Shown here piece by piece: positions 40,692 through 49,752 of a stretch of 64,000 nt of DNA. Origin of the DNA: Chloroflexota bacterium. GTDB lineage: Bacteria > Chloroflexota > Limnocylindria > Limnocylindrales > CSP1-4. Position 1 is the stretch's first letter. The number at the start of each line of letters is the position of its first letter. The stretch covers positions 1-64,000 of the forward strand of contig VBEC01000073.1 in assembly GCA_005883615.1 (NCBI GenBank), given 5' to 3'. The notes beneath the pieces were generated by a model that did not search any database, was not told the origin of the DNA, and saw only the letters and a list, made by a program, of their open reading frames with translations. A program made the translations under genes and the position numbers.

Positions 40692-42416
40692 ATGTCGACG
40701 CAGCCCCGGCAGCACCACGTGCGATGGGCCGGGGAGGACACTCTGCGGATGCCCCCTGATCGTGCCGCGCTTCTGGCCGACCTGCTCGGCAAGAACGGCC
40801 GGCTCCACGTCGTCTCGAACCGCGGGCCAATCACCTTCGAGCTCGATCCGGATGTGCCCGCGGGTCTCACGGCCGGCCGCGGCGCGGGAGGTCTGGTCAC
40901 GGCGCTCGTGGAGCTGGGGCGCCACGCACCGGTCTCGTGGACCGCCGCGGCTCTGACCGAGGGCGACAAGACCGTGTCCCGGTTCCTGCAGGAGCTGGGC
41001 GATCCGGCGGGGCCGGGCGGCAACGGTTCCGCGGATCACGCGGCCACCCTCGCGCTCGTTCGAGCGCTGATCGAGGGCGCCCTTCCTCACCACGACGTGC
41101 GCCTCCGCTACGAGGTCTTGCCGGAGGACGTGTTTGACGGCTACTACCGAGTCGTCGCCAACCCGCTGCTGTGGTTCCTCCAGCACCAGATGTACGCCCT
41201 GCCCCTCGCGCCCAACATCGACTCGACCATGGTTGCCGCCTGGCGACAGGGCTATCGCGCCGCGAACGAGCGGCTTGCCGAGGCTGCCGTGGCCGCCGCG
41301 GGCGGGGCCGAGAGACCCCTGTTCCTCGTGCAGGATTATCACCTGTACCTCGCTCCCGCCCGGATCCGCGAGCTTCTGCCCGACGCCTCGATCCTGCACT
41401 TCACGCACATCCCGTGGCCGCCCGATTCGATCTGGCAGGTCCTCCCGCAGGGCATGCGCCGGGCGATCTGCGAGGGGCTACTGGCGAGTGACATCGTCGG
41501 GCTCCAGACGGACCGCTACGCCAACCATTTCATGGATACCGTTGCCAGTTTCGTCCGGGATGCACGGATCGATCCCGACAGCCGGCTCATTCGCTGGCGC
41601 GATCGGCGGGTACGTGTTCGGACGTACCCGATTTCGGTCGATCCCGACGGTCTTGCTGAGTTCGCGCGATCGGCGCCGGTCGAAGAACGGGTCGCGCGGC
41701 TGCGCGGACGCCTGCAGCGGGTGCGTCCCACGTCAGGCGGCCCGGACGCTCCCCTGGTGATCGTTCGCGCGGACAGGATCGAGCCGTCCAAGAATGTCCT
41801 GCGCGGTTTCGTAGCCTTCGAAGCGCTGCTGGTGAAGCGACCGGAGTTGCGGCAACGCGTCCGCTTCGTGGCCGTGCAGGCGCCGACTCGCACGTCAATC
41901 CCGGAGTACGCGCACTATGCGGCAGCGGTACGCGAAGTCGTCGCGCGGATCAACGGCCTCGCGGAGCCCGACGATCAGCCGATCTGGATCTACGACGGGT
42001 CGGACTACGCGATGGCGATCGCCGCGCTTCGTCTGGCCGATGTCGTGATGGTCAATCCGGTGGTCGACGGCATGAACCTCGTGGCCAAGGAGGCCGTGCT
42101 GGTCGGCGAACGGGATCCAGTTCTTCTGCTCTCCGAAACGGCCGGAGCGGCAGAGCAGCTGGCCGCCGATTCGCTGATCGTCGCGCCGGCCGACGTTGCC
42201 GGGACGGCCGACCAGCTGGAACGCGCGCTGCTCATGCCCGCCGACGAGCGACGCGCGCGGACGAGGCGCCTGCGCTACGCGGTGCGCGAGCAGGACATCG
42301 AGTGGTGGCTGACCCGCCAGTTGCGCGACCTGGCGGCGGTCCGCCGCGGCGAGCACCCCCCGTCGCGTCGCCTCCGCGACACGGTCCGGCGGATCGAGGA
42401 GCCGTTGCTGTCCTGA
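40692..42416 (+). CDS. otsA: Trehalose-6-phosphate synthase
   Basis: GT20 glycosyltransferase joining UDP-glucose (or another NDP-glucose) to glucose-6-phosphate. The 574 residues carry SNRGP (about 41-45), GGLVTAL, PNIDS, a phosphate-binding HFTHIPWPP and DGMNLVAKEAV near residue 457, in the order typical of OtsA. The ATG at 40692 precedes a 19-residue tail; ATG at 40749 is an alternative. otsB lies convergent, only 6 bases away, an uncommon arrangement for a pathway pair. Trehalose would serve as a compatible solute, fitting the K+ module in the same window. Confidence 0.95.
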   Translation: MSTQPRQHHVRWAGEDTLRMPPDRAALLADLLGKNGRLHVVSNRGPITFELDPDVPAGLTAGRGAGGLVTALVELGRHAPVSWTAAALTEGDKTVSRFLQELGDPAGPGGNGSADHAATLALVRALIEGALPHHDVRLRYEVLPEDVFDGYYRVVANPLLWFLQHQMYALPLAPNIDSTMVAAWRQGYRAANERLAEAAVAAAGGAERPLFLVQDYHLYLAPARIRELLPDASILHFTHIPWPPDSIWQVLPQGMRRAICEGLLASDIVGLQTDRYANHFMDTVASFVRDARIDPDSRLIRWRDRRVRVRTYPISVDPDGLAEFARSAPVEERVARLRGRLQRVRPTSGGPDAPLVIVRADRIEPSKNVLRGFVAFEALLVKRPELRQRVRFVAVQAPTRTSIPEYAHYAAAVREVVARINGLAEPDDQPIWIYDGSDYAMAIAALRLADVVMVNPVVDGMNLVAKEAVLVGERDPVLLLSETAGAAEQLAADSLIVAPADVAGTADQLERALLMPADERRARTRRLRYAVREQDIEWWLTRQLRDLAAVRRGEHPPSRRLRDTVRRIEEPLLS

Positions 42417-42427
42417 CCTGGCTCAGG
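42412..42427. terminator. Stop-codon hairpin between otsA and otsB
   Basis: CCTGA (42412-42416) and TCAGG (42423-42427) form a 5-bp inverted repeat; the two gene stops (TGA and the complement TCA) are part of the stem, with a 6-base loop being the whole spacer. Probably too short to terminate alone. Confidence 0.25.
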
Positions 42428-43349
42428 CAAATCGACGCGCCGCCGCGCTGGCCAGCGCGCTCAGCACGGCAGCGGCGTCGAGCGGTGCGGGCAAGAGCAT
42501 GTCTGCGGCCTCGACGACCTCGGGGGGCGTTTCGGTCGCTCCATGGACCGCGATGGCAAGTCCGGTCAGGCCCCGCTGGGCGCGCTCCCTCGCCAGGACT
42601 CGGAACGCTTCGGCGTCGCTCCGGTCGTCGCCAAGCAGGAGAACGCTTTCCGGCCGCTCCCGTTCGAGGAGCCGCTCCAGGGCTGCCCCCTTCCCGCCAG
42701 CGGCAGGCGGCCGAAATTCGATGACCTTGCGACCCTCGAAGCGTTCGAAAGCTTGTCGGCCAGAGGCGTCGCCGATCGCCGCAATCGCGGCGTCCAGGCG
42801 CCGCACGGCCTCCGCCGCGTCGGGCGCCTGACGAAAGTGGAAGGCCACGGATGGGCCTTTCGTCTCGACGAACAGCCAGTCTGGGCGACCGAGCCGCTCG
42901 GCGACCGCGCTCCCCAGCCGCTCCGCGGGCTCGACGAACGGCTGGAGCGACGGGTCGATGTGGACGACGAGGTGCTCGGCCCGCGCCCGCCACGGCAGGC
43001 GCCCGCCCTCCAGGCCGTGATTGCCGAGGTATTCCAGCCGACCGACGCGAACGCGCCCGGCAACGTCCAGGGCAGCCCTGCCTGAGAGCACGACCAGCCG
43101 AAGGCGATCGGGCCGATCAGCCGACAGCCGCGCGAGGACACGCAGGGCTCGCCGGGCTGCGGGCACGATCCGGGTGGCCAGCGGATCCAGCGTGATGGGA
43201 GCGAGGGTGCCGTCGAAATCGGTCACCACGAGAAGTGGCGGGGGCTCGTCGAGGAGAGAGATCACTCTCCGCCGCACGTCGCGCCACGAGTCGAATGCGG
43301 GCGGATGCGCACAGCGGGGGACTGGAGGACCGGCCCTCCGGTCGGTCAC
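42423..43349 (-). CDS. otsB: Trehalose-6-phosphate phosphatase
   Basis: HAD phosphatase converting trehalose-6-phosphate to trehalose. Motif I DFDGTLAPI at about 44-52, GNHGLEGG in the cap, Lys in KGAALERLL, and motif IV GDDRSDAEAF; all the HAD catalytic residues are present in 308 residues. Start is GTG at 43349, which overlaps the TGA at the end of the adjoining redoxin remnant (GTGA), the signature of former translational coupling with that gene. It converges with otsA. Confidence 0.94.
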   Translation of the reverse strand: MTDRRAGPPVPRCAHPPAFDSWRDVRRRVISLLDEPPPLLVVTDFDGTLAPITLDPLATRIVPAARRALRVLARLSADRPDRLRLVVLSGRAALDVAGRVRVGRLEYLGNHGLEGGRLPWRARAEHLVVHIDPSLQPFVEPAERLGSAVAERLGRPDWLFVETKGPSVAFHFRQAPDAAEAVRRLDAAIAAIGDASGRQAFERFEGRKVIEFRPPAAGGKGAALERLLERERPESVLLLGDDRSDAEAFRVLARERAQRGLTGLAIAVHGATETPPEVVEAADMLLPAPLDAAAVLSALASAAARRFA

Positions 43350-43833
43350 GGGCTGACCGTCACTCCCGGCAGGATCGACTGGAATCGAGCGCTCATCACC
43401 TCCGGCCCGAGCTGGCCGAGGGTGCCTCGCGGATGCCCCCGCGGTCGATCCAGAAGTGGATCGGCTTGGCGAAGGCGCCCCAGCGCGCCTCCGCGGACGC
43501 CGTGAAGCTCACCCAGACCCGCCGACCGACGAAGGTGGCACGATCGACAATCCCGCCGCCAACCTGTTGGAGGGCCAGGGCGGGAGCCTGCTGGCCGACG
43601 CGAAAGGCAGACGACGAGGCAGCCGACGCCTGTGGGAGCGACCCCCCGGGCGAAGGTGACGCCGACGGGGACGGGCTCGGAGAGGGCGAAGGATTCGCTT
43701 CGGCCGCCGGCGAGGGCGAAGGTGCTCCGACGACGGGAGCCGCGACTGGCCCGAACAGCAGGAGGCCCCCGATAACACCAGCGCCCGCCACGAAGCCGAG
43801 CAGGAGTGCCAGGAAGACGATCAGCCGCGACAC
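43346..43833 (-). pseudogene. Redoxin (TlpA/ResA-like) gene remnant with internal deletion and frameshift
   Basis: From ATG 43833 the frame reads an N-terminal hydrophobic anchor (residues 4-31), a Pro/Ser-repeat linker and FRVGQQAPALALQQVGGG, the start of a thioredoxin-like domain. Then WVSFTAS is followed directly by AEARWGAFAKPIHFWID, so the part that should contain the CxxC active site is gone (about 60-70 residues by comparison with known redoxins). The frame then closes early at 43396. Shifting one base at about 43425 restores GTLGQLGPEVMSARFQSILPGVTVSP and ends at 43346, exactly overlapping the otsB GTG. A sequencing deletion could explain the frameshift but not the missing domain. Confidence 0.7.
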
Positions 43834-43926
43834 GCGCGGAGGGTACAGCGCGGCGGGGTCCCGGCGGACGCCCGTACGATCCGAGCACGGCCATCCTCGA
43901 CGGCCGCTGCTAGCATTCCCCGTCCG

Positions 43927-44613
43927 ATGGCGAGCCTCATGGATCGGATCCGCACCCGGCTGCTGCCGGCCGCTCTGACGGCCGCCGGGATCTCGCTGGT
44001 CGCCGCCGGCCTGCTGGGGTACTCGGATCCGACGGCCGCGCGCGCTCCCTCGCTCGATCCACTTTTCAGTCCCTCGCCCGGTGCGAGCTCGAGCCTGCTC
44101 CAGATTCCCTCGTTCACACCTCAGCCGTCAGCATCCGCCGCCGCGGCCCCTCGGGTCGCAACTCGAGTCGTCATCCCGGCCCTCGGGATTGACCTGCCGG
44201 TCCTGCGCGGCACGGACGGATTCCCGCTGTGCGACGCGGCGATGTATCTCGCCGACCTGCACCAGCCGGGCCAGAAGGGTGCGACGTACATCTACGCCCA
44301 TGCCCGCGTCGGCATGTTCCTGCCGATTCTGAACGCGTCGAAGATCGACAACGGCAAGCGGATGATCGGCATGATCGTGCAGGTGTTCACCAGCGACGAC
44401 GTGCTCTTCCTGTACGAGGTCATCGCCGTTCGGCGTCATCAGACGTCGCTGAACGATGCGATCGCGGCAACGACGCCACAGCTCTGGCTGCAGACCTCAG
44501 AGGGCATCAACCAGACGTTCCCGAAGGTCCAGCTCGTCGCGAAGCCGCTCTCCAGCATCCCGGCAGATCACGGCCAGGCTCATCCGGTCGCGCACCCTTA
44601 CGTCTGTAGCTGA
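43927..44613 (+). CDS. Sortase-domain protein lacking the catalytic cysteine
   Basis: The 228-residue product has an N-terminal signal anchor (about 13-33), a Ser/Pro linker and a sortase-like barrel from residue 78 (TRVVIPALGIDLPVLRG). The catalytic His aligns with H125 in TYIYAHAR. The nucleophile motif TLxTC is QLWLQTSEG (S191 in place of Cys) and the usual Arg strand reads PKVQLVAKP with Lys. The only cysteines are elsewhere (PLCDA and the C-terminal VCS). It may be a non-catalytic scaffold, a serine variant, or degenerate. It is divergent from the redoxin remnant and close to otsB. Confidence 0.8.
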   Translation: MASLMDRIRTRLLPAALTAAGISLVAAGLLGYSDPTAARAPSLDPLFSPSPGASSSLLQIPSFTPQPSASAAAAPRVATRVVIPALGIDLPVLRGTDGFPLCDAAMYLADLHQPGQKGATYIYAHARVGMFLPILNASKIDNGKRMIGMIVQVFTSDDVLFLYEVIAVRRHQTSLNDAIAATTPQLWLQTSEGINQTFPKVQLVAKPLSSIPADHGQAHPVAHPYVCS

Positions 44614-44673
44614 GCGGCGGCTCCAAGCGCGCCCCGACGAGCTGCGTCGGCGGTCGGAGCCGCGAAAACGCGA

Positions 44674-45720
44674 CTAGATCCAGCTGATCCGGCGCAGGAA
44701 GGCCCACGCCCCGACCGCGAGGGCGACCGTCAAGGTCGTGATCAGCCAGAAGCCGGGTGCCTCCTTGCCGCCCAGGGCGGTGCCGGCCTCGCTCATCCCG
44801 AAGATCCCGGCGAGCGCCCCGATGCCGGCCAGGATTACGGTGACGCCGGTCAGTCGCTTCATGATCAGGGACAGGTTGTTGTTGATCGTGGAGAGGTAGA
44901 TGTCGAGGGTGCCGCTGACCAGCTCGCGGTAGGTGTCGAGCTCGTCGGTGAGGCGGATCAGGTGATCGTAGACGTCCCGGAAGTAGAGGACCTTCTCCTG
45001 GCTGATCAGGGCCAGGTCCCGGTTGGTCAGCTGGTTGAAGATCTCGCGAGCCGGCATGGTCGCTCGGCGGATCTCGAGCAGCCGCCGTTTGAGGAGGAAG
45101 AGCCGCTCGAGCGTCTCGGGGGTCGGGCTGTTCACCACTCGATCTTCCAGATCCTCGATTTCGTCCCCCAGCTGGTCGATCACCGGGAAGTAGCCGTCGA
45201 TGACCTGGTCGACGAGCGCCCACAGGAGGTGATCCGGGCCACGCGCCAGGAGCGGACCGATGCCGGTGCGCAGATGGGGGTTGTTTCGCGGATCCCAATC
45301 GGCCTCGTGGACGGTCAGCAGGAAGCCCGAGCCCAGCACGATGTCGATCTCGCAGGGCCGGGGGTGGCGGACGTCGAGCGAGAACAGGACGATGTGGACG
45401 AGCTCGTCGGTGACCTCGATCTTGGCCCGCTGATTTCCTTCCATGATGTCTTCGGCGATCAGCGGATGGAGGCCGAGCAGCCGCGCGATTTCCTGGACTG
45501 TGGGCGGATCGGGGTCCGCGACGTCGACCCACAGCAGCGCATTCGGAATGGCCCGGGCCTCGGCGACCGCCGGCAGGCCCTCGGTGTCGGTCAGCTGGCC
45601 GTCGTGCCAGGCCGCGACACGGACGACCGAACCGCTTTTCGATGCGCCTTCGGCCATCGCCGGGGGCTCGGGCTCAACCGCCGAGAGTGAGCTCGGCTGC
45701 GTCCCTGCGCTCGCTGTCAT
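44674..45720 (-). CDS. CorA-family divalent cation channel with altered GMN motif
   Basis: Pentameric Mg2+/Co2+ channel family, 348 residues: a large cytosolic funnel domain (about 30-280) with RRATMPAREIFNQLTNRD and LYFRDVYDHLIRLTDELDTYRELVSGTLDIYLSTINNNL, then two C-terminal helices. The signature GMN that lines the pore entrance reads GMS at 308-310. Most family members have GMN or GxN. The first 20 residues overlap the MFS gene's 3' end by 47 bases; an internal ATG at about 45657 would remove the overlap. Probably in an operon with the MFS gene. Confidence 0.88.
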   Translation of the reverse strand: MTASAGTQPSSLSAVEPEPPAMAEGASKSGSVVRVAAWHDGQLTDTEGLPAVAEARAIPNALLWVDVADPDPPTVQEIARLLGLHPLIAEDIMEGNQRAKIEVTDELVHIVLFSLDVRHPRPCEIDIVLGSGFLLTVHEADWDPRNNPHLRTGIGPLLARGPDHLLWALVDQVIDGYFPVIDQLGDEIEDLEDRVVNSPTPETLERLFLLKRRLLEIRRATMPAREIFNQLTNRDLALISQEKVLYFRDVYDHLIRLTDELDTYRELVSGTLDIYLSTINNNLSLIMKRLTGVTVILAGIGALAGIFGMSEAGTALGGKEAPGFWLITTLTVALAVGAWAFLRRISWI

Positions 45721-47317
45721 CGCGGGTCAGGATACGCGGCCGATCCCCCAGGCCGAGGGCGGGCGGGATCGCGATCAGGGTCAGGCCCGCGGTGACCAGG
45801 AAAATCCCGTCGAGCACGCCGGCAGCCTCGCGCGAGGCCCATCCCTCCAGCGCCTGGACGACCAAGCCGTCGCGCAGCTCGCGGTCACGCAACTCCGCCG
45901 GGATGAACTGCCTGTAGGCGTCGGGGGAGGCGTTGACCTGGTCGTAGAGGCGATCGATCGTGGTCGAGCCATAAGCAGCCAGCACGGCAAGCCCGATCGC
46001 CATGCCGATCATCCGCGCGACGGTAACGGTCGCCGAGGCGACCCCGAAGGCGCCGCGACCGAGCGCCTCGACCGCGGCCGTCGAGCGAGGCGTGACCGTC
46101 AACCCGAAGCCGAGCCCGAACAGCCCGAGAGTAGCCGCGACCTCGCCCACTCGAACCCCCGGGGACCAGCGCGACATCGCGAGCAGGGCCGTAACGCTGG
46201 CTAGTACTCCGGCAACCGAGATCAGGCGCAGCGACATGATCCGGACGAGAAAGCCCGATGCCAGCGCGCCGACGGCAGTGGCCCCAGCCAGCGAGCCGAG
46301 CGCAAGCCGCTGGTCATTCGGGCCGCCGTACAAAACTCGATCGACGAACACCGCTCCCCCAATGATCGCCGTGGCGAAACCGTAGCCCGTCACGAGGGAC
46401 AGGAAGGCGGCGGAACGGAACACCGGCTCGCGGAAGAGGCGCGGCTGCAGGAACGGCTGGACCGTGCGGAGGCCCCGCCAGACCACGACGAGCCAGGTCA
46501 CGATCGCCGCCACGGCGAGGCCGGCGCTGACCGACAGTGGGCTGACGGCATCGCCGGGAGCAGCACGCGCGCCCAGCAGGGTCACGGCCAGGAGTCCGGC
46601 CCCCAGCGCGGCCGAGAAAAGCAACGCGCCCAGCCAGTCGATCCGGCCGCCCTGGCGGGGCGTGTCCCAGCCGGCCGAGGCTGCCCAGGCAACGACCAGG
46701 CCCACGAGGCCTACCGGGACGTTGACGTAGAAGACCCAGCGCCAGGCAGGCGCGAGGACCGACGGCAACACGCCGCTCGTGCCCCCGGCCGCAGCCAGGG
46801 CCGTCTCGGCGTGGATCGTATCCAGGATGGCTGCTCCGACGAACGGGCCGGCGGCCATGCCAAGGAACGTGAGCGCGCCGATGGCGCCAAGCGCCCGCGG
46901 CCGAGCGTGCCCTTCGAACAGGTGCGAGACGGCGGCCGTGGCCACCGGTACGAGTGTGCCGCCTCCCAGCGCCTGGATCAGGCGCGCGACGATCAATGCG
47001 TCGAGAGACTGCGCCAGGCCGGCGAGCAGAGAGCCGACCGTGAACGCGACCAGGGCCGCCAGGAACAGCCGCCGTGCGCCCCACACATCGGCCAGCCGGC
47101 CCGCCAGCGGCATCGTGACGACGTAGGCCAGCAGGTAGCCGTTGATGATCCAGGACGCGCGCCGCAGCTCGGTGATCGGAGGGGCAACGCCCTGGCTGTT
47201 CCCGAACGCGACGATGATCGACGGCAGGGCGACGGCCGTGATCATCAATTCGAGGCCGGCCAGAAAGACCCCCACGCACAGCACGATCAGGAGCAGCAGC
47301 GGCTGCCGGCGTTCCAC
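45674..47317 (-). CDS. MFS transporter of the DHA2 (EmrB/QacA) type, 14 TM
   Basis: Proton-antiport drug or metabolite exporter, 547 residues with about 14 predicted helices. The first loop GRLADVWGARRLFL and the motif LIQALGGGTLVPVATA, plus the helix 5 motif C region LGMAAGPFVGAAIL, are typical of DHA2. C-terminal 60 residues are charged. It is divergent from an ArsR-type regulator and a palindromic operator lies between, so expression is probably regulator-controlled. The substrate cannot be named. Confidence 0.92.
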   Translation of the reverse strand: MERRQPLLLLIVLCVGVFLAGLELMITAVALPSIIVAFGNSQGVAPPITELRRASWIINGYLLAYVVTMPLAGRLADVWGARRLFLAALVAFTVGSLLAGLAQSLDALIVARLIQALGGGTLVPVATAAVSHLFEGHARPRALGAIGALTFLGMAAGPFVGAAILDTIHAETALAAAGGTSGVLPSVLAPAWRWVFYVNVPVGLVGLVVAWAASAGWDTPRQGGRIDWLGALLFSAALGAGLLAVTLLGARAAPGDAVSPLSVSAGLAVAAIVTWLVVVWRGLRTVQPFLQPRLFREPVFRSAAFLSLVTGYGFATAIIGGAVFVDRVLYGGPNDQRLALGSLAGATAVGALASGFLVRIMSLRLISVAGVLASVTALLAMSRWSPGVRVGEVAATLGLFGLGFGLTVTPRSTAAVEALGRGAFGVASATVTVARMIGMAIGLAVLAAYGSTTIDRLYDQVNASPDAYRQFIPAELRDRELRDGLVVQALEGWASREAAGVLDGIFLVTAGLTLIAIPPALGLGDRPRILTRDDSERRDAAELTLGG

Positions 47318-47360
47318 GCGGGCATCCTACCCGGCACGCAGGGGCGCTCAGCGCGGGGGG

Positions 47361-47404
47361 TTGACGAGGCTATGCGCCGTGCGTAGTATCAACGACCGTT
47401 GATA
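47361..47404 (+). promoter_or_regulatory. arsR-type promoter and palindromic operator
   Basis: TTGACG (47361-47366) and TAGTAT (47384-47389) form a promoter with 17-base spacing. The perfect palindrome TATCAACG-AC-CGTTGATA (47387-47404, 8-bp arms) overlaps the -10 and the predicted start site. A further GCGTCG/CGACGC repeat follows at about 47410-47427. The position between the MFS and ArsR genes is that of an ArsR autoregulatory operator. Confidence 0.65.
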
Positions 47405-47458
47405 TAAAGCGTCGTTGATGCGACGCCTGCTTCCCCCATCTGGAGCCAGCGCCCGCCC

Positions 47459-47821
47459 GTGTCGCCTTCCCGCGCCCGTATCCGCTCGACCATTGCAACG
47501 CTGGTTGACCAGCCCGACGAGCTGCGCGCGATCCGCCTCTTCCACAAGGCCCTCGCCGACGTCAATCGCCTGCGCATCGTCCAACGGCTCGCGGGCGGCT
47601 CGGCATCGGTGACGGATCTCATCGAGCACGTTGGCCTTTCCCAACCGCTGGTCAGCTGGCACCTCGGGCGGTTGCGCGCGGCGGGGATCGTGGAAACGCG
47701 GCGGAGCGGTCGAGAGACGCTCTGCAGCCTGCGGCCCGGGGCTTTCGCCGAGGTCGCGGCGCGCGAGCGCGACCTGCTCGGCCTGCACGGGCCACGCCGA
47801 CCCGATGAGGCCGGCGCGTGA
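47459..47821 (+). CDS. ArsR-family winged-helix repressor
   Basis: The 120-residue product has the typical ArsR core: HKALADVNRLRIVQRL, VTDLIEHVGLSQPLVSWHLGRLRAAGIVETRRSGRETLCSL. No metal-binding CxCxxC or Cys pair is present, so it probably senses a small molecule or redox state and not As or Cd. Start GTG at 47459. Its stop overlaps the following GTG (GTGA), linking it to the lipid-biosynthesis genes, while the divergent MFS exporter is the more typical target. The palindrome 55-72 bases upstream is its likely operator. Confidence 0.9.
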   Translation: MSPSRARIRSTIATLVDQPDELRAIRLFHKALADVNRLRIVQRLAGGSASVTDLIEHVGLSQPLVSWHLGRLRAAGIVETRRSGRETLCSLRPGAFAEVAARERDLLGLHGPRRPDEAGA

Positions 47822-48513
47822 GCAACCAGTCGTTCGTGTCGGCTGCCTTCAGAGACCGCATCCGCGGCATGGTGGTGCCCGTCGCCCTCGGCCTTGGCCG
47901 GCTGGGACTTACTCCGAATGCCCTCACGCTCATCGGCTTCGCCGGCACGTGCGTCGCTGCCCTTGCGGCAGCGCTCCAGTACTGGCTGCTGGCCGGAGTC
48001 CTCGTGATCGCCTTCGGAATCTTCGATCTGTTCGATGGCGCACTCGCTCGAGCCACAGGGACGACCTCCAAGTTCGGCGCCTTCCTTGACTCAACGCTGG
48101 ACCGGACCGGCGAAAACCTCGTCTATGGCGGCATCGCCATGGGGGCGACCGCCGCATTCTTCCCACTCGCGACGGCGCTGGCAGTCCTGGCCATGACCTT
48201 CGCATCGGCCGTCACATACGCGCGAGCTCGTGCGGAGGCGATCGGGCTGCAGGGCGAGGTTGGCATCGCGCCCCGCCCCGAGCGGCTGCTCATCCTCGCC
48301 GTGGGCCTCGGTCTTACGGGCCTCTTCGGAGGCCTCCCGAACGCTCGGCCGTTTGGCGATCAGGTCACGGCAATGCCGTGGGGCTGGTTCTCCTGGGAGA
48401 GCGGAGATCCATGGCTCACGGCCGCCCTGGGAATCATCGCCCTGACCTCCGCGATCACCGTCATCCAACGCATCGTCCACGTCCGTCGACAACTCAATGA
48501 AGGAGCGCACTGA
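47818..48513 (+). CDS. pgsA: CDP-alcohol phosphatidyltransferase, probable phosphatidylinositol-phosphate synthase
   Basis: Membrane enzyme joining CDP-diacylglycerol to an alcohol phosphate. The catalytic motif D70-x2-D73-G-x2-A-R78 ... G87-x3-D91-x3-D95 is complete. 231 residues with about six helices. The neighbouring inositol-3-phosphate synthase gene and PimA-like gene indicate that the acceptor is inositol-3-phosphate, giving phosphatidylinositol phosphate as in mycobacteria. GTG start overlaps the arsR stop. Other alcohols such as glycerol phosphate remain possible from sequence alone. Confidence 0.9.
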   Translation: MSNQSFVSAAFRDRIRGMVVPVALGLGRLGLTPNALTLIGFAGTCVAALAAALQYWLLAGVLVIAFGIFDLFDGALARATGTTSKFGAFLDSTLDRTGENLVYGGIAMGATAAFFPLATALAVLAMTFASAVTYARARAEAIGLQGEVGIAPRPERLLILAVGLGLTGLFGGLPNARPFGDQVTAMPWGWFSWESGDPWLTAALGIIALTSAITVIQRIVHVRRQLNEGAH

Positions 48514-48518
48514 CAGCC

Positions 48519-49742
48519 ATGCCGAAGAACGCGAGCAGCAACGGGTCCGCCGGCAACGGCGCAAGGCCCACCCGCAAGGAAGGCAAGATCCGCGTCGCGA
48601 TCGTGGGCGTGGGCAACTGTGCGAGCAGCCTCGTCCAAGGCCGCTACTACTACGAGAACGCCGCCGAGAGCGACTTCGTTCCAGGGCTGATGCACGTCAA
48701 CCTGGGCGGCTACCACGTTCGCGACATCGAGTTCGTGGCCGCCTTCGACATCGACAGGAACAAGGTCGGCAAGGACCTCTCGGAGGCCATCTACACCAAG
48801 CCGAACAACACGTTCGTCTTCCAGCAGGTCCCGAACCTCGGCGTCCCGGTCGAGCGCGGGATGACGCACGACGGGCTGGGCAAATACCTGAGCGAGATCA
48901 TCGAGAAGGCGCCCGGTCCAACCGCCGACATCGTGGGCATCCTCAAGGAGCGCAAGGTCGACGTCATGGTCAGCTACCTGCCTGTCGGCAGCGAAGAGGC
49001 CACCAAGTGGTACGTCGAGCAGGCCCTGCGCGCCGGCGTCGGCTTCATCAATGCGATCCCTGTGTTCATCGGCCGCGAGCCGTACTGGCAGCGGCGCTTC
49101 GCCGAGGTCGGCCTGCCGATCATTGGCGACGACATCAAGAGCCAGGTCGGCGCAACGATCAGCCATCGGGTGCTCACCCGCCTGTTCATGGATCGGGGCG
49201 TGCGCCTGGATCGGACCTACCAGCTGAACTTCGGCGGCAATACGGACTTCCTGAACATGCTCGAACGCGAGCGACTCGAATCAAAGAAGATCTCCAAGAC
49301 CAATGCGGTCACATCGATGCTGGACTACGAACTCGATCCGGACAACGTCCACGTCGGGCCGAGCGACCACGTCCCATGGCTGCAGGATCGCAAGTGGTGC
49401 TACATCCGGATGGAGGGCACCACCTTCGGCGACGTGCCCCTGAATGCCGAGCTGAAGCTCGAGGTTTGGGATAGCCCCAACAGCGCGGGCGTCATCACGG
49501 ATGCCATCCGCTGTCTCAAGCTGGGGCTGGATCGCGGCTTGAAGGGAACGTTGGTGGCGCCATCGAGCTACTTCATGAAGAGCCCGCCGATACAGATCCA
49601 CGACGACATCGCCTTCAATCGCGTAGAGGCCTTCATCCGCGGCGAGGACAACGAGACGCTGCTTGGCACGGAGGCGCCGAGGAAGAAGACCATGCGCAAG
49701 CTGGCCTCCGCCAGGGCGAAGGCAGTAACAGCCGCCACGTGA
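48519..49742 (+). CDS. ino1: L-myo-inositol-1-phosphate synthase (inositol-3-phosphate synthase)
   Basis: NAD-dependent conversion of glucose-6-phosphate to inositol phosphate. The 407 residues include the Rossmann loop [16 protein letters not shown] (about 29-44), [17 protein letters not shown], and the catalytic-domain run [25 protein letters not shown] and [14 protein letters not shown]. The N- and C-termini are longer and Lys/Ser-rich. Starts 6 bases after pgsA and RBS AGGAG is near. It supplies the head group for the lipid operon. Confidence 0.97.
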   Translation: MPKNASSNGSAGNGARPTRKEGKIRVAIVGVGNCASSLVQGRYYYENAAESDFVPGLMHVNLGGYHVRDIEFVAAFDIDRNKVGKDLSEAIYTKPNNTFVFQQVPNLGVPVERGMTHDGLGKYLSEIIEKAPGPTADIVGILKERKVDVMVSYLPVGSEEATKWYVEQALRAGVGFINAIPVFIGREPYWQRRFAEVGLPIIGDDIKSQVGATISHRVLTRLFMDRGVRLDRTYQLNFGGNTDFLNMLERERLESKKISKTNAVTSMLDYELDPDNVHVGPSDHVPWLQDRKWCYIRMEGTTFGDVPLNAELKLEVWDSPNSAGVITDAIRCLKLGLDRGLKGTLVAPSSYFMKSPPIQIHDDIAFNRVEAFIRGEDNETLLGTEAPRKKTMRKLASARAKAVTAAT

Positions 49743-49752
49743 GGACTCGCGG

